A stretch of DNA of 64,000 nt from the NCBI RefSeq assembly GCF_032854445.1, contig NC_088295.1, positions 4,714,501-4,778,500 on the forward strand, in the 5' to 3' direction. The DNA comes from Liolophura sinensis. Its lineage: Eukaryota > Mollusca > Polyplacophora > Chitonida > Chitonidae. Numbering within the stretch: the first letter of the stretch is position 1; each line of letters opens with the position of its first letter. Of this stretch, positions 45,938 through 60,063 are shown in pieces. The notes below the pieces were generated by a model. It was not told the DNA's origin and ran no database searches. It saw nothing but the letters and a program-made list of their open reading frames with translations. A program made the position numbers and the translations under genes.

Positions 45938-46317
45938 ATGGCTCCTAACCAAACCGACGGCACCGGAAACTTTTCGGCCATGACGAGTGCGGGAGAGAAG
46001 AGTCTGTCCCTGGCAGAGGTGGCGGGCTTCTCGAGCCTGTTCTGTGTGGTGGGCGTGGTAGGACTGGTGGGTAACGGCTTGGTCATCTACATCGTGCTCA
46101 GTGACAAGAAGATGCGATCCTCTGTCACCAACCTGTTTATTATCAATCTGGCGCTGTCTGATAGTGTCATTATGCTGTTCGGTATCCCGGAAATCGTCCA
46201 GTTTATGCTGGACCGCGGCTGGCTGCTGGGTGCCGGACTGTGTAAGCTCGACCGCTTTGTGCTTGTTACCTCTCTCTATGGCTCAGTCCTAACTCTTGTC
46301 GCAGTGTGTATAGAACG
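45938..46317 (+). CDS. Rhodopsin-class (family A) GPCR, exon 1: N-terminus to TM3
   Basis: Seven-transmembrane receptor acting through G proteins at the plasma membrane, probably for a neuropeptide. Exon 1 encodes residues 1-126. It has two N-glycosylation sequons (N4-Q-T, N11-F-S) and no obvious signal peptide. TM1 has GNGLVIY (N46 = N1.50), TM2 has NLALSD (D75 = D2.50), the first extracellular loop has W95, and C102 = C3.25 is the disulfide Cys. TM3 ends in E126 plus the split Arg codon. The ATG follows an in-frame TAG at 45926-45928; M15 is a possible internal start. The donor is GAACG|gtaagt, phase 2. It joins exon 2 at 63309. Confidence 0.92.
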
Positions 46318-47884
46318 GTAAGTGTATCTCATTATAGTTATTTTTCCACTTTACATTTGATTGTCATGTCTTTCTTGTGTTACAGCACGTACATGGTGTA
46401 TTTGCCAAACTCTGTACAATCCTGCTGTAAGACATTTAACTGAATTTAAATCACCCTTTAGGACATCATTTTGACAAATTCAAATGAACTTCAACATATT
46501 GTGTGAAGATGTACTCGTAGTGAACAAGTTACTTTATGTAGATGATGAGAAGTGTTGTGGTAGATAATGCAGGAATCTTTGATAATTCAGACGCATTTTG
46601 GAAACCTTCATCATCTCCACCGTCTTTGAAAACCCTTTCTAAAGTTGATTATTTTAACTAACAAATAATACCATCCACAACATTTTCTTTCATGACATCT
46701 TTTCGTCGTGGTTTTAAAACTACTTGATCATTTTCTTCTATGGTGAGATGCTTTTATTGTGTAGTAAGTACCGACGAATTCTGAACCATGATCGATGAAG
46801 GACTCATATAACTTTCCAGATGTCTAAGATAGTGCGAGTCATTCAATAACTACTTACACGCATTACACCTCTATCAGATAGGCCACACAATTTAGCCCAA
46901 CTGGCCACTGACCAGAAAATAGCCACGGCTTAGTTTTTTAATCCCGCCAAAGTCAGCCCTACATCAGCGTGCTATTTGCCGTCTCTGCTTTATCTTCTAG
47001 TGTAGCGTTTTGTGTGAGGATGACAGTCTGAGTGACAAATCAGAGGATTACTGCTCGTGTTAACTGATCCGGCTGATCACACCCGTTCATCACGCGCTTA
47101 CCACTGACAAGGGAGATAATTAGGCGATAATCTGGTACTGGTCAGTGGCTTCATCGCCAACATTTTGTCACCATTATCAAGGCTACATTAACTGAATTAA
47201 CCTTAGTCTGAGAGCTACCGTGGGGACCAAGGGCATATCGGACTCTAGGGTGGTGGTCGGCTCCGTGACTGACAACCTGTACACACAACAGACTGTACTC
47301 ATGGTGATAACGCGTAGTGACACTTTGGTAGTATAATCATAGATCATTTATCAGCGGTAATCCGGATTTCAGTGATGAACAGTGGGCATACAAGACAGAT
47401 AAAAAAAACCCCTCTCCATACTCCATGAGTTGTATTATGAAAATTCAGGCAGAATTCCATCAATAAACGCCGGTAGTCACATCGCCTGTCGAACGGTTGT
47501 GCATTACCGGCAATGTATTTCGTTATAAATATCCCAGTCGTTATGGGTTATGTGAAGGACAATTGTCTATAACAAATCGGTTTATACAGTATTACGTGGG
47601 TAATAAGCGCTGAAACACTGAGCTGACATAACACGCTATGCTCTAGAGGAGTTCCACGGATGTGTAACACTACGCACAAGTACATGTAATATATGGCGAA
47701 TTTGCTGTGAAAGAGACTTAATGTGGAGTGTAAACGATTGTAATGGATATTCTACCAGATGTGTGGTATAAAGATATCCATTACGAAAAGATGTTATCAT
47801 GTGTATTAGTGACATAATGCGGAGTATTTCATTCAGCGGATTATGTTACATGTACGGAAACAAAAGGTGATGCGTAAACACCGT

Positions 47885-48750
47885 TATGAGGCACTGAAAC
47901 TCGCAGCCCTAGGGCATCTTGGTGGAATTATGGGGGTATGGAACTGAAACACACAATGCTGGGGCATCTTGGTGGAATAATGGGGGTACGGAAGTGAAAC
48001 ACGCAGTGCTGGGGCGTCTTGGTGGAATAATGAGGGTACAGAAGTGAAACACGCAATGGTAGGGCATCTTGGTAGAGTAATGGTGTACGGAAGTGAAACA
48101 CGCAATGCGAGGGAGTCTTGGTGGAATAATTGGGGTACGGAACTGAAACACGCAGTGCTGGGGCTTCTTGGTGGAATAATGGGGTTACGGAAGTAAAACA
48201 CGCAATGCTGGGGCATCTTGGTGGAATAATGGGGATACGGAAGTGAAATACGCAGTGTTGGGGCATCTTGGTGGAATAATGGGGGTACGGAAGTGAAACA
48301 CGCAATGCTGGGGCGTCTTGGTGGAATAATGGGGGTACGGAAGTGAAACACGCAACGCTAGGGCATCTTGGTGGATACATGGGGGTACGGAAGTGAAACA
48401 CGCAATGCGAGGGCATCTTGGTAGAGTAATGATGTACGGAAGTGAAACACGCAATGCGAGGGCATTTTGGTGGAATAATTGGGGTACGGAAGTGAAATAC
48501 GCAATGCTGGGGCATCTTGGTGGAGAAATGGGGGTACGAAATTGAAACACGCAGTTCTGGGGCGTCTTGGTGGAATAATGGGGGTACGGAAGTGAAACAC
48601 GCAGTGCTGGGGCGCCTTGGTGGAATAATGGGGGTACGGAATTGAAACACGCAATGCTGGGGCATCTTGGTGGAATAATGGGGGTACGAAAGTGAAACAC
48701 GCATTGCTAGGGCATCTTGGTAGAGTAATGGGGGTACGGAACTGAATATT
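47885..48750. repeat. 50-bp minisatellite in the GPCR intron
   Basis: About 17 copies of gaagtgaaacacgcaatgct-ggggcatcttggtggaataa-tgggggtacg. All three minus-strand frames are open (98-291 codons) because the unit lacks stops on that strand and 50 is not a multiple of 3. Confidence 0.93.
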
Positions 48751-49384
48751 GCGATGTGAGGGAATCTTTGTTGCAAAATCGGAGATATAAGGACCTTAAA
48801 CAAGAATGAGAAGCTATCTTATTGGAATTATGGAGGGTAAAAACCACGCAAGGTTAGGGCATGTTAATGGTGTAATGGGAATAACGATCTTATAGAGGTA
48901 ACATGTGAGATAAATAACTCAAAGACGCAATGCAACGGCATCATATAGAGGTAACATCTAAGATAAATAACTTAAAAATGCATGCGAAGGCATCTATAAT
49001 GATATCATGGGAGATAAGTAACTTAAACGCCCAATTTTAAGGCATCTTATAGTGGAATAGTGGGAGATAAATAACTTAAACCAGCAATTTTAAGGCATCT
49101 TTTAAGTAGATAGATTAGATATAACCCTGTGAGATACAACTTAGGCAATAGTGGTACCATGAGAATGGGATACCGTGCTAGAATATGTAATGTAGACGTA
49201 AAATGAATGTTTTTAACAGGGATGTCCTTTCGAGTGGGATTAAAGGTGTAGTGTGTTAATGATACAACGGTAATTGGGGTGTGGACATTTACAAGTAGTA
49301 CGATAAATCTCTTTACTGAAGAATAAATCGGGCACAAATTGTGCAATCAAGGTACTGTATGGGTGGAAGTCAGAATCAAAAACG

Positions 49385-49770
49385 TAAAATGTAAGTGTGA
49401 GTGGTACTGAAAAGGTGTAATGTATGTGTGAGTGGTACTGAAAAGGTGTAATGTATGTGTGAGTGGTACTGAAAAGGTGTAATGTATGTGTGAGTGGTAC
49501 TGAAAAGGTGTAATGTATGTGTGAGTGGTACTGAAAAGGTGTAATGTATGTGTGAGTGGTACTGAAAAGGTGTAATGTAGATATGAGTGGTACTGAATAG
49601 GTGTAATGTAGGTATGAGTGGTACTAAATTAAAAGGTGCAATATAGGTATGAGTGATACTAAATAGATATAATGTAGTATAGTACTCAAAAATGGTGTAA
49701 TGTATCTATGAGTGCAATCAAAAGGTGTAATGTACGTATGAGCGATACTAGATATATATAATGTAGTATG
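49385..49770. repeat. 31-bp minisatellite in the GPCR intron
   Basis: Five to six near-perfect copies of ggtgtaatgtatgtgtgagt-ggtactgaaaa, then diverged copies (gtaggtatgagtggtact) to about 49770. Confidence 0.9.
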
Positions 49771-51061
49771 AGTGGTACAATGGAAATCATGGAATAGGTT
49801 AACTGCATGTATAGCGCATGATTGGGCTACAATAATGATACAACTGAAACATGGCTATAATGACGTCCCTGAGGAAATGTGTTGACTGTATATACGAGCC
49901 GTCAGAGACAGCATCACGCGGAAAACTGGGATAACTGTTTAGTTACAATTTGATAATATCGTTACCAACTCAGCGTTTTGAAAAGCTGTATAATGTTATA
50001 TCAAGGACACCAAACGGGACACTCCTCCCAGCCACGATTGTGCAGAATTACGCTAGCGACACCAGATGCGATACTTCTCCCCGTCACGAGACACATATTG
50101 TGTATTACCAATCTCGACGATAAAGAAATTTTACTTATAGCAAATCCGTGGTTTACATGTACTGTTGTCTGTATTTCTTGTCTTATTCTTTTAATTCAAG
50201 TGGAACATTTGATGAAATGAGCCATCTATTTGCTGAAGAGACACAGTTTCGTGGGACTCCTGAAATATAGACTCTCTTGCGTAATACAGTCTAGTTCTGG
50301 TCATACTACTAGGCCTGCAAATGAGACACACATGAGCACTATGTAATACATCGATCAAATCAAAAGTAAAGTGATTCACCTTAAAACAGCTATGCTGGTC
50401 AGACATCAGGAAGTGTGCCAGCAATGCTCCCGTCACTGTCCGTCAATATTTTGTATTCAGCCAACAGCTGTCACAATCTCAGCTATTCACTCACCCACGA
50501 ATACGCTCAACAAATTACAGACGTTCCTATCCTGGGTAACGCTCAGTCTTGGCACATACAGGGGAGGAACGCTAATGTCAGATCGGTCCCGTGACAAAAA
50601 AAAAAAAACGCTGCCTCACTGGAGTGTGAGTTATTAACATTCTGTACGGGTTTTGTGTTCCCTGGAATAGTCCTGGGTGAGCCAGTGTAGACTTCAACAA
50701 ACCTTAACCAAATCAGACCAGCTGTCATATCTGCCGACATCTTAACTCTGATGATGATCTCAAGGCAGAAGATTGGCGGCCAAAACCAAATCACACGCGA
50801 CGTACGGCAAATCAAATTCCATCGTCATCATCTATTGTATATTGGTTTCGCACTGAGTACTTCACTAATTGGCCAGTATACAGAACATAATAACTGTTTC
50901 CCGTTTTTTTTGGAAGAACTCTAAGTGCGGCACCATTCTTTTGTAGTTTGTACCAACCTCTTGTGCGAAAACCCGATCTGGTGCGGAAGCGGATGCGATT
51001 TGTCCTCATGCTCAATACGCGGAAATCTGTTAGAGAATTTATGAGGTTTTATTTCATCGGA
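49771..51061 (+). other. Unannotated part of the GPCR intron
   Basis: No repeat or exon recognised. Confidence 0.5.
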
Positions 51062-51332
51062 GGGGCCTCCGTGGCTCAGTTGGTTAACGCTAGCGCAGCG
51101 CAATGACCCAGGAGTCTCTCACCAATGCGGCCGCTGTGAGTTCAAGTCCAGCTCATCCTGGCTTCCACTCCGGCCGTACGTGGGAAGGTCTGACAGCAAC
51201 CTGCGGAAGATCGTGGGTTTCCCCCGGGCTCTGACCGGTTTCCACCCACCATAATGCTGGCCGCCGTCGTATAAGGGAAATATTCTTGAGTACGGTGTAA
51301 AACACCAATCAAATAAATAAATAAATAAATAT
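51062..51332 (+). mobile_element. Full-length family-1 tRNA-derived SINE
   Basis: The tRNA-like head starts ggggcctccgtggctcagtt-ggttaacgc (A box) and includes gtgagttcaagtccagc (B box). The conserved body follows (cctgcgg..tcgtgggtttccccc, ccaccataatgctggccgcc, cttgagtacggtgtaaaaca) and an (AAAT)5 tail. This is the reference copy for the other fragments. Confidence 0.92.
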
Positions 51333-51566
51333 TTGTTCGGTGTTCTACGCCATACTCAAGAGTATTTCACTTATACAATGCCCGTCAGAATTTTGGTTGG
51401 AGGGTTAAACAAATGACCACCCGCAGGTTGCTGCAAACTTTCCCACGAACGTCTGAAGATGAAACCAGCATGAATTGGACTTGAACTCAAAGCGATGGCG
51501 TTGGTGAGAGGCTCTTGGTGATTGGGACGCGTTGGTACGGTAACCACCTCAGCCACGGAGGCCCCC
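51333..51566 (-). mobile_element. Full-length, diverged family-1 SINE, tail-to-tail with its neighbour
   Basis: The reverse complement starts gggcctccgtggctgaggtg-gttaccg, has a gagttcaagtccaattcatg B-box region and ends gagtatggcgtagaacaccg. It abuts the tail of the + strand copy, forming an inverted pair of about 250-bp arms inside the GPCR intron. Confidence 0.9.
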
Positions 51567-52554
51567 CTGAAGTTCGTACATCCATCTGGTCATATTATAC
51601 AACCGATAAAGCAAAGGCACCTCGGAATGACATTCACATGAATGCATTAACCTCTGTGACTGTTAAAACCGGCAAACTAGTAGCAGTCACCATAACGGTT
51701 GCATTTCACATTGGTTAGTTGCAGTTCAAACAGTCTCTAGGCTCAAGGCTACAATTAAGATATTTCGATTCCCGTTTTATAGAATATATAGTTTTTGGCA
51801 GGGTAAACCACTTTGGTTCTTTATTATATTTTTATTGTCCTTGTTTACGTCGTCATTGTTCTCTATTACACCATTTAGCTCTTTATTACATTACGCGTAC
51901 GTGTTTTTCAGTAAGGGCGCCATGGAGGGATTGGATTCACAGAACAATGTTTGCCCGACCTTGGGGAGATACAGGCGATAATAATGAATTATAAGTGATT
52001 GTTGAGTGATAAACAACCACGACGAAGTGGGATGGGAGGGAGGGAGGGGGTACTTGTCGGAGGACGGCGGCTATCCAGCGTGAGGGACATTAGAAAACCG
52101 AGTAGCCTTGGCTTTCTCCATTCCCCAGGTCTGTACTCCAGATGAATGCCACTTCAATACCTCAAGACAATCATGGCCCCTGGACAAAATTGCAGTCTAT
52201 TCATTTCTGATGTTCTGTTCAGTACTTGAGCTCAGTTCTCTCTGGGGTTGAATGACGGTTGTGAGAGTTTTGAGCAGAGTTTACATGCACAAATTGCATT
52301 TTCATGCTGTGCTAGAATTAAAAATTGGCCCAAATCCGCCCCCTTCCCACCCCATCACCGGTAACTCCACTTGGTTGTAATCTGTTCACGAGACCCGACT
52401 CACATAACATCAGAATGGGTGCAAACATGAATGTACGTGTATTGGCCATCAGATTGCCCGTATCAGCCAGGCCTTTTCAGTATTCACGCTATGGTATTCC
52501 TCGAAGTATGTTGCGATAGGCATAGGCCGCAGATTTTGTAGACATATTGACATA
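51567..52554 (+). other. Unannotated part of the GPCR intron
   Basis: Nothing recognised. Confidence 0.5.
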
Positions 52555-52728
52555 GTGCATGCTAGCTTCCTCTCTGGTCGTACGTGGGAAGGTAATGTAG
52601 AAACTTGCGGATGATTGTGAATTTCCACCGAGCTCTGCCTAGTTATCTCACACCGTAATGCTGGCCCCAGTCGTACAAGTGAAACATTCTTCCGTACGAC
52701 GTGAAAAACCAGTGAAATAAATAAATAT
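52555..52728 (+). mobile_element. Degraded family-1 SINE
   Basis: Retains cttcctctctggtcgtacgt-gggaaggt, ctagttatctcacaccgtaa-tgctggcc, cgtacaagtgaaacattctt and a TAAA tail with many substitutions. Confidence 0.75.
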
Positions 52729-52794
52729 TGATATATTACGAAATTATTTAGCATAGGTTATGTTAGTTTCAATTAGAGCCTTAATGTCCCTTCC

Positions 52795-55700
52795 ATGTAA
52801 AGCAGATCACCCACATTCACCCACCTCACCATAAAGCTACCCTCATGTAATGTAAACCACCCACGTTATGCTAACCCCATTAAAACCCCTATGTCACTCT
52901 AATGTAATGCAAACGACCCACGTTATCCTAACGCCATCAAAACCCCTATATCACCCTCCTGTAATGTAGACCACCCACATTATGCTAACCCCATCCAGAC
53001 CCGTATATCACCATAATGTTATGTAACCCCCCCACGTTATGCTAACCTCCATCAAGACCCTTATGTCACCCTGATGTAATGTACACCACCGACGTTATGC
53101 TAATCTCCATCCAGACCCTTATGTCACCCTAATCTAATGTAAACCACCTCAAGTCATGCAAATCTCCATTAAGACCCTTATGTCACCCTAATCTAATGTA
53201 AACCAACCACGTTATGTTAATCTCCATCAAGACCCCTATGTCACTCTAATGTAATGTAAACCACCCACGTTATGCTAACCTCCATCAAGACCCTTATGTC
53301 ACCCTAATCTAATGTAAACCACCCACGTTATGCTAATCTCCATTCAGACCCCTATGTCACCCTAATCTCATGTAAACCACCCACGCTATGCTAATCTCCA
53401 TTCAGACCCCTATGTCACTCTAATGTAACGTAAACCACCCACGCTATGCTAATCTCCATTCAGACCCCTATGTCACTCTAATGTAATGTAAACCACCCAC
53501 GTTATGCTAATCTCCATTCAAACCACTATGTCACTCTAATGTAATGTAAACCACTCACGTTATCCTAACCTCCAGTAAGACCCCTATGTCACTCTAATGT
53601 AATGTAAACCACCCACGTTATGCTAACCTCCATCAAGACCCTTATGTCACTCTGATGTAATGTAAACCACCCACGTTATGCTAACCTCCAGTAAGACCCC
53701 TATGTCACTATAATGTAATGTAAACCACCCACGTTATGCTAACCTCCATCAAGACCCTTATGTCACCCTAATCTCATGTAAACCACCCACGTTATGCTAA
53801 TCTCCATTCAGACCCCTATGTCACCCTAACGCAATGTAAACCACCCACGTTATGCTAACCTCCATCAAGACCCTTATGTCACCCTAATCTAATGTAAACC
53901 ACCCACGTTATGCTAACCTCCATCAAAACCCCTATGTCACTGTAATGTAATGTAAATCAACCACGTTATGCTAACCTCCATCAAGACCCTTATGTCACCC
54001 TAATCTAATGTAAACCACCCACGTTATGCTAATCTCCATTCAGACCCCTATGTCACTTTAATGTAATGTAAACCACCCACGTTATGCTAACCTCCATCAA
54101 GACCCTTATGTCACCCTAATCTAATGTAAACCACCCACGTTATGCTAACCTCCATCAAGACCCCTATGTCACTGTAATGTAATGTAAATCACCCACGTTA
54201 TGCTAACCTCCATCAAGACCCTTATGTCACCCTAATCTAATTTAAACCACCCACGTTATGCTAATCTCCATTCAGAGCCCTATGTCACTCTAATGTAATG
54301 TAAACCACCCACGTTATGCTAACCTCCATCAAGACCCTTATGTCACCCTAATCTAATGTAAACCAACCACGTTATGCTAATCTCCATCAAGACCCTTATG
54401 TCACTCTAATGTAATGTAAACCACCCACGTTATGCTAACCTCCATCAAGACCCTTATGTCACCCTAATCTAATGTAAACCACCCACGTTATGCTAATCTC
54501 CATCAAGACCCCTATGTCACTCTAATGTAATGTAAACCACCCACGTTATGCCAACCTCCATCAAGACCCTTATGTCACCCTAAGCTAATGTAAACCAACC
54601 ACGTTCTGCTAATCTCCATCAAGACCCTTATGTCACTCTAATGCAACGTAAACCACCCACGCTATGCTAATCTCCATTCAGACCCCTATGTCACCCTAAT
54701 GTAATGTAAACCACCCACGTTATGCTAACCTCCAGTAAGACCCCTATGTCACTCTAATGTAATGTAAACCACCCACGTTATGCTAACCTCCATCAAGACC
54801 CTTATGTCACCCTAATCTAATATAAACCAACCATGTTATGCTAATCTCCATCAAGACCCCTATGTCACTCTAATGTAATGCAAACCACCCACGTTATGCT
54901 AACCTCCATCAAGACCCTTATGTCACCCTAATCTAATGTAAACCACCCACGTTAGGCTAACCTCCAGTAAGACCCCTATGTCACTCTAATGTAATGTAAA
55001 CCACCCACGTTATGCTAACCTCCATCAAGACCCTTATGTCACCCTAATCTAATGTAAACCACCCACGTTATGCTAATCTCCAGTAAGACCCCTATGTCAC
55101 CCTAACGCAATGTAAACCACCCACGTTATGCTAACCTCCATCAAGACCCTTATGTCACCCTAATCTAATGTAAACCACCCACGTTATGCTAACCTCCATC
55201 AATACCCCTATGTCACTGTAATGTAATGTAAATCACCCACGTTATGCTAACCTCCATCAAGACCCTTATGTCAGCCTAATCTAATGTAAACCACCCACGT
55301 TATGCTAATCTCCATTCAGACCCCTATGTCACTCTAATGTAATGTAAACCACCCACGTTATGCTAACCTCCATCAAGACCCTTATGTCACTCTGATGTAA
55401 TGTAAACCACCCACGTTATGCTCATCTCCATTCAGACCCTTATGTCACCTTAATCTAATGTAAACCACCCACGTTATGCTCATCTCCATTCAGACCCCTA
55501 TGTCACTCTAATGTAATGTAAACCACCCACGTTATGCTAATCTCCATTCAGACCCCTATGTCACTCTAATGTAATGTAAACCACCCACGTTATGCTAACC
55601 TCCATCAAGACCCTTATGTCACTCTAATGTAATGTAAACCACCCACGTTATGCTAATCTCCATTCAGACCCCTATGTCACTCTAATGTAATGTAAACCAC

Positions 55701-56050
55701 CCACGTTATGCTAACCTCCATCAAGACCCTTATGTCACTCTAATGTAATGTAAACCACCCACGTTATGCTAATCTCCATTCAGACCCCTATGTCACCCTA
55801 ATCTAATGTAAACCACCCACGTTATGCTAACCTCCATTAAGACCCTTATGTCACCCTAATGTAAAGTAAACCACCCACGTTATGCTAACCTCCATTAAGA
55901 CCCTTATGTCACTCTAATGTAAAGTAAACAACCCACGTTATGCTAGCCTCCAGTAAGACCCCTATGTCACCCTAACGCAATGTAAACCACCCACGTCGTG
56001 CTAACCCTCATAGATCCCTGTGTTACCCTTTTGTAATGTAAACCACAATA
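52795..56050. repeat. 58-bp satellite-like array, about 55 copies, two interspersed subtypes
   Basis: The unit is cctccatcaagacccttatg-tcaccctaatctaatgtaaa-ccacccacgttatgctaa. Subtype A has ..caagacccttatgtcaccctaatcta..; subtype B has ..tcagacccctatgtcactctaatgta... They often alternate, giving 116-bp and longer higher-order blocks; a third variant has cagtaagaccc. Units at both ends are more diverged, as expected for unequal exchange. Confidence 0.95.
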
Positions 56051-59000
56051 ATACCACTCCCATTCATATGTAATGCAAATTACTCAGCCAAGCAAATGTT
56101 CTTTTTCACACAATGCTAAACAACATGGTACCACGTTGGTTTCCGCACATCGCTCTTGCTCATATCTGTGCATGGAATCCCAATATCTGCGACCAAATCT
56201 TGTGAGCAGATCCTAGCAAAAACTGTATTATTCAAACTGTTATCTCCTTTCCGGTTCGTGATTGAAATAATAATTTTCACAGCTGTCGTGTGTTTAACTG
56301 CTTAAGCTGTTTGATAGCTTAAAACCATGGTAATCAAGGTAAAAAAGGCGACACAATCTTATCAGATACATTATAAACTTTATTTCACACCTCTCTACTC
56401 TCCCCATAAATATTCCGTTTACTGTTTTTTTTTTCACTTGTTTTTTTTTTGTTTTGTTTTGTGTTTTTTTTTTTGTTTTTTTGATTTTTGTATCTCGGTA
56501 CAGTGTCTTTCTTTCGTCTAGCTTAAGGGTCACATAAAGCCGCTGTCGTTATCAACGCTTATGTCGATCTTATGAGAATGATTTCTTTTACATCCGGACA
56601 TACCCGGATAAGGTACAAGTCAAGAGGTGTTCTGTCCAATAATACACCTCAAACGGTATCAAACCAGACGATAATACACCGCTAGCCAAAATCCACTCCC
56701 ATTTTGACATGCCAACTAACTGACGATGTTTTGAGCCCAGGACAATTCTGGCTGGTTTACCTTAGCAGAGACAAAACAAGATCGTCCAGTTGTACTCGAA
56801 CACAATCATTGGGATGTCTCATTTGTATCTATGGGTAAAAGAGCACATCCAGGACAGATAAATCGGTAATTGGATCTCACACACACAGATAAGGTGGCGG
56901 TAATCACAGCATCCCGTAATCTGAGCTACCGACAGGCTGTTTTGGTTCGGAGATCGGAACATCGATAATGTTGAAGATGATGCGTCTGTCATATTTCAGG
57001 GACTCAAGCCGTAATTTTCAACCGCTCCGTCTTGCGCATTGCAGCATTGAATCGATATATTATAAGGAAAGGAATAATACTCAAAGCACGAAGATAGAAA
57101 TGTCATATGTAAACGTGTGTGGCTTCAAACTGTCAAACCATCAACGAATGAAAGATTGATTTCAAGGATTAAAATAGTCCATAAAATAAAAACGTGTATC
57201 GTGCTGTTCTAACGAACTAACATAGGAGATCACGCATGCGCCTGTCAGATGACGCATATAACCAACTGAACGCCCGAGTTAAGTTTTATATCTTACCTAT
57301 GTCAGACAATTTGTTCAGATATAATTTTAAATGACGGCTGGCATGCCTCAATACTTTAAGCTCCGACGGTAGGAGGTATGTGAGAATTTCATACCACAAA
57401 GCCGGGCAACTATGCCATACACCGAAATAAGACTGGAACAATGTAAAACATTTGAGAAGATTTGTAGCCTTCACATACACTTCAATACAAAAGTACAAGG
57501 TCAAAACCGTACTTCAAAGAAAAATAGATAATAAGGTTCACCAATCTTGTTATTGAATATAAAACGTCCATATATTAGTTTCTGTGTTATTTACTCCACG
57601 CCTGCTCTCTTGCGATCTGCCCAATAAACGACTTCTTATCTAATTTCATGTTCCTTGTGTCTGTCATAACATAGTTACAGTCTGGAGTTGCTGAGAAAGT
57701 TTGGAGACTAAATCGGATTTGATGGTGTTTTGAGTTAGAACTGAATTAAGACTATTCTCCTGACTGGTTCAAGAAAATTTCCCCGCTGCTCCTGGCATCA
57801 AAAGCTTCGTGACCGTACGACTGCGTTAGGGAACCTTGTCAGCTCTGGTGTTTTGTCACCTTGCCAGTTAGACTGCTTGTTATTGTGATCAGAGTGATCA
57901 GTCTTACCAAGCTAGACAAGCCGCTCACACGGAGACACAGCCCTTCTACCAATCACCAATTAATTCAGTTTATGTAAATATAACTAGTCAGTGTTTTCAC
58001 AGTCTCTTGGGTCTAATCGATGAACTGGTTAGGCGGAGATGTGCTAGGCTGTAAAAGACGGAGGAACGGGCGTCCTTGTAAAATGTCACGGCTGTCTCCC
58101 GGTGTGTATAGTGACGGTGTGGACTGTCCAAGCTGTCCCTGACTTAGGTAACTTATCGTTATGCTGTCCTTGGCAAACCTTTCTGCTTATGACTTTTGCG
58201 AGCTCATTAAGCACATGATGGATGCCGTCGTCAGGCCTGGGACGGAAAGCATATGGCTGTGTTACAAACACCTAAAGGTTTCCTACTGACATATACCTCC
58301 TGGAACGCTCGTATACCCATAGACCTCACTCTCATATAATACTGTGTTCATTTCGAAAGGGTTGACCCAAATTCCTAGGGTGATTATTAATGGCGTGTAA
58401 AAGACCTGTTCGAGGTGTGCAAATGACAGATTGTTTGTCAGGTGGTGGAATTATCCTGCTGCACGTGCGCTCCCACCTTGTCCACTTCTCAACCGGCGTA
58501 CATCCACGGAGGAGATGAGAAACAAAATTCAATGTAGTGAATGTTTGCGCTGTTCTCTAGGTTAGCATCAAATATCGCACAGTGGTCGATATGATGCCGT
58601 GAAATTGGAGAGCTTTATTAAATGCGAACAGCTCTTCAGCCTAATTTATACTATGACATCCGGAAACTCATCGCTAAAGGTGTTCCCGAACCTCTTAAAA
58701 TGTGGGAAAACGATCTTAAACTGTAGGAAGCGCAAGCATTGATTCAGTGGGATGAAAACAGCTAAACAAAGTCAGGTATTGAATGCTAATGGAGATTTGT
58801 TGGAAATTGATGGCGTTTCCTGAAGACGGAGAGGCATTTTCCTGAAGTTTAGCCCAAGGCAGGTGTAAGAGCAATCTTTGACACGTCATATATAGATACA
58901 GATACAGTTTAGGAGCGTGCAAAAGCGCTATCCGGAGTGGGTTGTATTTTTCTTTCTCAGTGTAAATGTTATTGAAAAGAAAATGACTGTTAGGATTATT

Positions 59001-60063
59001 TTCTTGGTTGGATGATGATGGTTCACCACGGGGGACACAGAAATGGTTTCATCTCCTTAAGCGGATCGCGCGTGACGTTAACTCTAATGAGGTCAGTCCA
59101 GAGCTGTCATTCGTAACGGCCACTCTGTCAACAGCCAATAGTCGCTCAGTCACTAACAGCCCGTAACAGCCATCCGAGGCGGAAAACAAAACTGACCAAC
59201 TCGCAGTATGGGGCCCGTATCGGTTCCTCAGACGGTCAAAATTTACAACTCCATAGCCCAAACTGCAACCACTAAATGTTCCTTAACCCCTGGCTTCATG
59301 GTCTAGATTGATTTTTAATACAAGTACAGCTATCGTGATTAGCCCTAGCGTATTAGGAAGGAGCCTTAGGGCTTACAGGCGAAACCCTTCAATAGTGCTC
59401 CGTATGAACGGGTTCGCACAGCCCAGTAGTTACAACGTACACAGCCGGAGTGTGATTGATTTCCACTGAGACAATTGCTGCTGCGCTGTTTGTAAAGCTT
59501 TGTCACAGAATTACACGACTCTCCAATAGTTAGATAATAACATCACACGCCTCGGGCTTTGGTTTCAAGAGTTGAATCCAGGGGGGCTTGAGTGGCAGCA
59601 ACAACGTGAAGGCAGTTGAAGATGTAAGACAGTCGTGGAAAGTGAAAGCCAGAACTTATCTTTAGCGACAGCTTGGGGGTGAGAGGTGGGTCGCTATAAC
59701 CTGTGGATAACGGTGTTATAATGATCTCCATGTCATAAGCCAATCCGCAATATCGGTGCCATCTCCAAAACCTAATCCACGTCTTAGGGATTTACTTAAC
59801 TTACCGGTACATCATCTCCCTGCAAATCACAGCCTCAATCTTTTAACTATAGTTATAATAAAAAAAATGAGGAACAAAAGAGTTGAAAATTATACTGTAT
59901 AAATGTACCAATCCATGCATTAAAGTATTTCATCTATGGCTGTATTCATTACAGATCTGGGGGTCGAATCCAGGAAGCAATTTTCGACTCCCAAGTTGTG
60001 GCAGACTTAACTTCACACTTGTTAGGTGTACCCAATTTCAATTCCTCAATATCCTAAAGTTAA
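56051..60063 (+). other. Unannotated part of the GPCR intron
   Basis: Contains a T-rich low-complexity tract at about 56419-56490. No exon, RNA gene or transposon recognised. Confidence 0.5.

Noticed and set aside
47884-48803. Minus-strand frames up to 291 codons
   Set aside because: A 50-bp minisatellite open in all three minus frames; it lies within the GPCR intron.
51062-51135. tRNA gene with A and B boxes
   Set aside because: It is the head of a SINE; the cloverleaf cannot be completed and it continues into the SINE body. The same applies to the heads at 4282-4362 and 62800.
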